A stretch of 64,000 nt of DNA from Polaribacter porphyrae. Lineage in GTDB: Bacteria; Bacteroidota; Bacteroidia; Flavobacteriales; Flavobacteriaceae. Shown in pieces: positions 61,088 to 64,000 of the stretch. Position 1 is the stretch's first letter; every line of letters begins with the position of its first letter. Below the pieces are notes generated by a model. That model did not search any database and had not been told where the DNA came from. It saw only the letters and a list, made by a program, of their open reading frames with translations. The position numbers and the translations under genes were made by a program. The stretch lies in contig NZ_MSCN01000001.1 of assembly GCF_002954685.1 (NCBI RefSeq), positions 1,055,778 through 1,119,777 on the forward strand, given 5' to 3'.

Positions 61088-62125
61088 GTGCAAGAAAACA
61101 ATCCGCAAGAAATAGAAAATGATGATTTGTACGAACACTACAGATTTACAGCTAGTGTAGGACAAATTCCTTTAAGAGTGGATAAATTCTTGATGAATTT
61201 TATTGAAAATGCTACAAGAAATAAAGTTCAACAAGCTGCGAAAGCTGGTAATATTTTAGTAAATGATGTCGCTGTAAAACAAAATTACAAAGTAAAACCT
61301 CATGATGTTGTACGAGTGGTTTTAGCTCATCCACCACATGAAAATTTATTGGTTGCAGAAGATATTCCTTTAGATATCGTTTACGAAGATGATACTGTTA
61401 TTGTTGTAAATAAACCAGCAGGAATGGTGGTACATCCTGGTCATGGAAATTATAGTGGTACTTTAGTTAATGGATTAATTCATCACATAGAAAGCCTACC
61501 TACTAATTCTAATGAAAGACCTGGTTTAGTCCATAGAATTGATAAAGATACAAGTGGACTTTTGGTGGTTGCCAAAACTGAATTTGCAATGGCTAATTTA
61601 TCTCGCCAATTTTTTGATAGAACTACAGAACGTTTATATTACGCTTTAGTTTGGGGTAATATTGAACAAGATGAAGGTAGCATTGAAGGCAATATTGGAC
61701 GAAGTTTAAAAAACAGACTGCAAATGGCTGTTTTTCCTGATGGCGATTTTGGTAAACATGCAGTGACTCATTTTAAGGTTTTAGAACGTTTAACTTATGT
61801 TACTTTAGTGCAATGCAAATTGGAAACTGGAAGAACGCATCAAATTAGAGCCCATTTTAAACATATTGGTCATACACTTTTTAATGATGAACGTTATGGA
61901 GGTAATGACATTTTAAAAGGAACTACTTTTACCAAATACAAGCAGTTTGTACACAACTGTTTTAAGGTTTTACCAAGACAAGCTTTACATGCCAAAACAT
62001 TAGGTTTTACACATCCAAAAACTGGAGAGTTTATGCAATTTGATTCTGAAATCCCAAAAGATATGGCAGATTGTTTAGAAAAATGGAGAACGTATTCTGA
62101 ACATTCTAAAGAGGAGTTTGAATAA
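61088..62125 (+). CDS. RluA family 23S rRNA pseudouridine synthase
   Basis: Converts uridine to pseudouridine in rRNA (RluD-like). The 345-aa product has an N-terminal S4 domain (about 28-80: LRVDKFLMNFIENATRNKVQ) and the catalytic motif HRIDKDTSG at 149-157 with nucleophile Asp152. RTHQIRAHFKHIGHTLFNDE follows in the C-terminal half. The start is GTG at 61088; the upstream frame has no ATG. It is preceded by the PASTA gene and a palindromic element. The stop is 2 bases from the stop of the convergent serine hydrolase. Confidence 0.95.
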   Translation: MQENNPQEIENDDLYEHYRFTASVGQIPLRVDKFLMNFIENATRNKVQQAAKAGNILVNDVAVKQNYKVKPHDVVRVVLAHPPHENLLVAEDIPLDIVYEDDTVIVVNKPAGMVVHPGHGNYSGTLVNGLIHHIESLPTNSNERPGLVHRIDKDTSGLLVVAKTEFAMANLSRQFFDRTTERLYYALVWGNIEQDEGSIEGNIGRSLKNRLQMAVFPDGDFGKHAVTHFKVLERLTYVTLVQCKLETGRTHQIRAHFKHIGHTLFNDERYGGNDILKGTTFTKYKQFVHNCFKVLPRQALHAKTLGFTHPKTGEFMQFDSEIPKDMADCLEKWRTYSEHSKEEFE

Positions 62126-62127
62126 TT

Positions 62128-63522
62128 TTATTCGATTTTTTCAAAACTATTTACATTTCCAAGAGACATATACTTGATTTCTCCTTTTTTATTTGCTAAA
62201 AAACCCATAATTCTTTTTCCATCAAAGCTTTTGAACACTAATGGTTTTACTTGATAAAACTTTCTTCCAAAACCAGAAAGTGTGTTATTATTGCTTTTAA
62301 CAAGCTGATATTTTTTCACTTTCTTATTATTTGAACAAGTATAACATTCTGACATCCATTTGTAAGAGCCTGCAAATTTAGAAACATCTTTATATATTCT
62401 TTTGGGGTTAGGTTGTATGATATTCTTTTTACCAAAATACTCCAAAACAAGTTCCATGACTTTTTTTCTCAAACTTGTACTTTCATGATGATGCACTATA
62501 TAAATTCCTAAATTAATTTCTGGAACTAAAGTTAATAATGAACTGTAACCCAACATATCTCCTCCATGATTATATACTTTTAATCTAAATTGATGCTTTT
62601 CATAAAAGCCATAAGCAAAACCAAAAACTTCAGGTTGAATAGAGAGTTGTTGTGATTGCATTTTAAGCACATTTCTTTTAGATAGAATTTGTTTCCCTTT
62701 ATAATTGCCATTATTTAACAACATTTTTATATAATTTCCCATATCTGAAACTGTACTATTTATAGAAGATGCAGGAAATGTATGATACCATTCCCAAGGT
62801 TGAGGAAGATTAATTCCATTATACATTTCGTAACCTAGTGACAAATAATTTCGATCATTTTCAGGTAAATTGATACTTGTTTTTTTCATTTCTAATAAGC
62901 TCCATATGTTTTTTCGCATATAATCTTCTAAAGAAAGCCCACTTAAATCTTCAACAAGTTGACCAGCTACTGCAATTCCATAAGAGGAATATGCAGAAAT
63001 AATTCCAGGTTTTCTGATTCTTACTAAATTGGAGTTCAAAAAAACAGCTAAAGGAATTTGTAAGTTTTCTTGAAAAATCCTCCTTCCTCCTATTTCATCA
63101 AAACCTGCACTATGAGTTAGTAAATGATGAAAAGTGATTGGTTCAGAAAACGTATCAGGAATTTTTACAGAAAGTAAATATTTACTAATGTCATCTGTAA
63201 CTTTTATTTTCTTCCTTTCCAATTCTTGAAGTAATGCAAATGCTGTAAATGTTTTTGTAATTGAACCAATTCTAAAAATAGTAGAATCTGGATGAATATA
63301 ATTTGCGTTTTGTCCAAGTGATGTGAATCCATATCCTTTTTTAAGTAAAGTTTTATTATTCTTAACAATTATGAATGAAGCTCCTGGAATATGCTCACTC
63401 TTCATTGTTTTATTAATAAGAGAATCTAATCTATGCTCTAATTTCTCAATAGAATTATCTCTATTTTGTGCAGAAAAAATTATTGTATTTAAAGACAATA
63501 GTACCCAAAAATATTTTTTCAT
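62128..63522 (-). CDS. Serine hydrolase of the class C beta-lactamase / PBP-like family
   Basis: An exported serine hydrolase of 464 aa with a signal peptide (MKKYFWVLLSLNTIIFSAQ). The nucleophile motif is SITK at 87-90 and the HxG-type motif is HGGDMLGY. The usual second motif YxN is YSS here (178-180), so Asn is replaced by Ser. The last about 100 residues form a beta-rich domain with CYTCSNNKKVKK. Members include peptidases, esterases and beta-lactamase homologues, so the substrate cannot be stated. Confidence 0.87.
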   Translation of the reverse strand: MKKYFWVLLSLNTIIFSAQNRDNSIEKLEHRLDSLINKTMKSEHIPGASFIIVKNNKTLLKKGYGFTSLGQNANYIHPDSTIFRIGSITKTFTAFALLQELERKKIKVTDDISKYLLSVKIPDTFSEPITFHHLLTHSAGFDEIGGRRIFQENLQIPLAVFLNSNLVRIRKPGIISAYSSYGIAVAGQLVEDLSGLSLEDYMRKNIWSLLEMKKTSINLPENDRNYLSLGYEMYNGINLPQPWEWYHTFPASSINSTVSDMGNYIKMLLNNGNYKGKQILSKRNVLKMQSQQLSIQPEVFGFAYGFYEKHQFRLKVYNHGGDMLGYSSLLTLVPEINLGIYIVHHHESTSLRKKVMELVLEYFGKKNIIQPNPKRIYKDVSKFAGSYKWMSECYTCSNNKKVKKYQLVKSNNNTLSGFGRKFYQVKPLVFKSFDGKRIMGFLANKKGEIKYMSLGNVNSFEKIE

Positions 63523-63582
63523 TTTTTTAAAATTTTAACAAAGATGAAAATTTTGAAATTGCTTCTATTGTAAAATATTGCA

Positions 63583-63984
63583 CTATACTGATAGAAAAGC
63601 GTTTTGAAATTCTAAAGGGTTTACTCCAATAAATCTTTTAAAGTTTTTATAGAAATGAGAATTATCGTAAAAACCACAATCAATGGCAACATCAAAAATT
63701 GAATTCCCTTTTTTGAGCATTTCTTTACTCATTTCAATTTTTTTAAGAAGCACAAAATTATTTGGAGTTAAACCAGTTTCTTGTTTAAAGAGTCTTATAA
63801 ATTTATATTTATTTACACCAAATTGTGAAGCTACATCATCTAATCTAAAATCATCAAAAGTTATATTATTTATTAAATTCTGATACAAATTACTCTTCTT
63901 ATAAGGTTTTTTCTCTACATCTGAATTTCTAGAAATTAACCGTTTTAACGCTAATTTTAATCGACTTTCAAAAGAAAAATCCAT
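63583..63984 (-). CDS. AraC family transcriptional regulator (possibly continues past the right edge)
   Basis: The visible 133 residues form a full AraC-type double helix-turn-helix domain: RLDDVASQFGVNKYKFIRLF, then KQETGLTPNNFVLLKKIEMS and FDVAIDCGFYDNSHFYKNFK. The ATG at 63984 is only the last Met in view; the frame stays open to the window end, so an N-terminal sensing domain probably lies beyond 64000. It is co-directional with the serine hydrolase gene (60-base gap) and may regulate it. Confidence 0.85.
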   Translation of the reverse strand: MDFSFESRLKLALKRLISRNSDVEKKPYKKSNLYQNLINNITFDDFRLDDVASQFGVNKYKFIRLFKQETGLTPNNFVLLKKIEMSKEMLKKGNSIFDVAIDCGFYDNSHFYKNFKRFIGVNPLEFQNAFLSV

Positions 63985-64000
63985 TTTATTAAAATTTGAA

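Noticed and set aside
1..64000. tRNA, rRNA, prophage, insertion sequence or attachment site.
   Set aside because: No cloverleaf with a TTCRA arm, no rRNA core sequence, no transposase or integrase-like protein and no phage structural gene was seen on either strand.

Overview
The window looks like a chromosomal segment of a marine-type Flavobacteriaceae (Bacteroidota), for example Polaribacter or Tenacibaculum relatives; genus is inference. The reasons are: very AT-rich DNA; a type IX secretion (T9SS) sorting domain; TonB-dependent receptors with carboxypeptidase-like N-terminal domains; HmuY/HmuR; several DUF families typical of Flavobacteriia; and upstream boxes of the Bacteroidota -7 type (TAnnTTTG, or TAnnTTTAC). 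I see no tRNA, rRNA, CRISPR array, prophage or insertion sequence. Coding density is very high, and no gene-free stretch exceeds about 220 bases.

Layout. 77-3067: secreted T9SS repeat protein. 3284-9757: ftsK, lolA-like, lptG-like permease, ribB (with a degenerate GTP cyclohydrolase II half) and a SUFU-domain protein. 9815-10513: pepE on the minus strand. 10583-14235: small exported proteins, including three tandem paralogues with a carboxypeptidase-regulatory-like domain. 14266-21294: M1 peptidase, two tandem paralogous membrane proteins, then M28 and M23 peptidases. 21401-23154: a secreted unknown and two YdeI/OmdA-type proteins. 23155-27634: LytTR response regulator and LytS-like kinase (minus), divergent from a TonB-dependent receptor. 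27740-36131: a heme/iron locus, with hmuR-hmuY on minus and DUF6607, ankyrin, DUF2271, PepSY-flavodoxin reductase and DUF6686 proteins on plus. 36257-38932: VWA and MoxR-like AAA pair. 39149-43739: zinc metalloprotease, alpha/beta hydrolase, TIGR01777 oxidoreductase. 43729-51491: conserved housekeeping block (YceI; rsfS-ftsH-LUD-cdsA-psd-ACBP; birA; SRPBCC; pyrE; NUDIX). 51542-53170: SulP transporter. 53186-60330: minus-strand series of ddl, coaD, M14 peptidase, lactonase and a molybdenum hydroxylase pair whose large subunit is frameshifted. 60425-62125: PASTA protein and RluA pseudouridine synthase. 62128-63984: serine hydrolase and an AraC-family regulator that may run off the right edge.

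Themes. The cell has much peptide-degrading capacity (PepE, M1, M28, M14 and a HExxHxxGxxH protease), heme/iron capture coupled to a flavin reductase, and envelope maintenance (FtsH, LolA, LptG, CdsA, Psd, Ddl). The most notable items are: the frameshift separating the active-site Glu from the rest of the molybdenum hydroxylase; a dispersed imperfect-palindrome element at several intergenic sites in both orientations; the tandem carboxypeptidase-regulatory-like paralogues with a shared 15-base upstream motif; the tandem membrane paralogues; and extreme compaction, with back-to-back stops and a 7-base divergent start region. I found no clear large undescribed system; the heme/iron locus and the tandem exported paralogues are the best candidates. 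All promoter calls are visual consensus matches.
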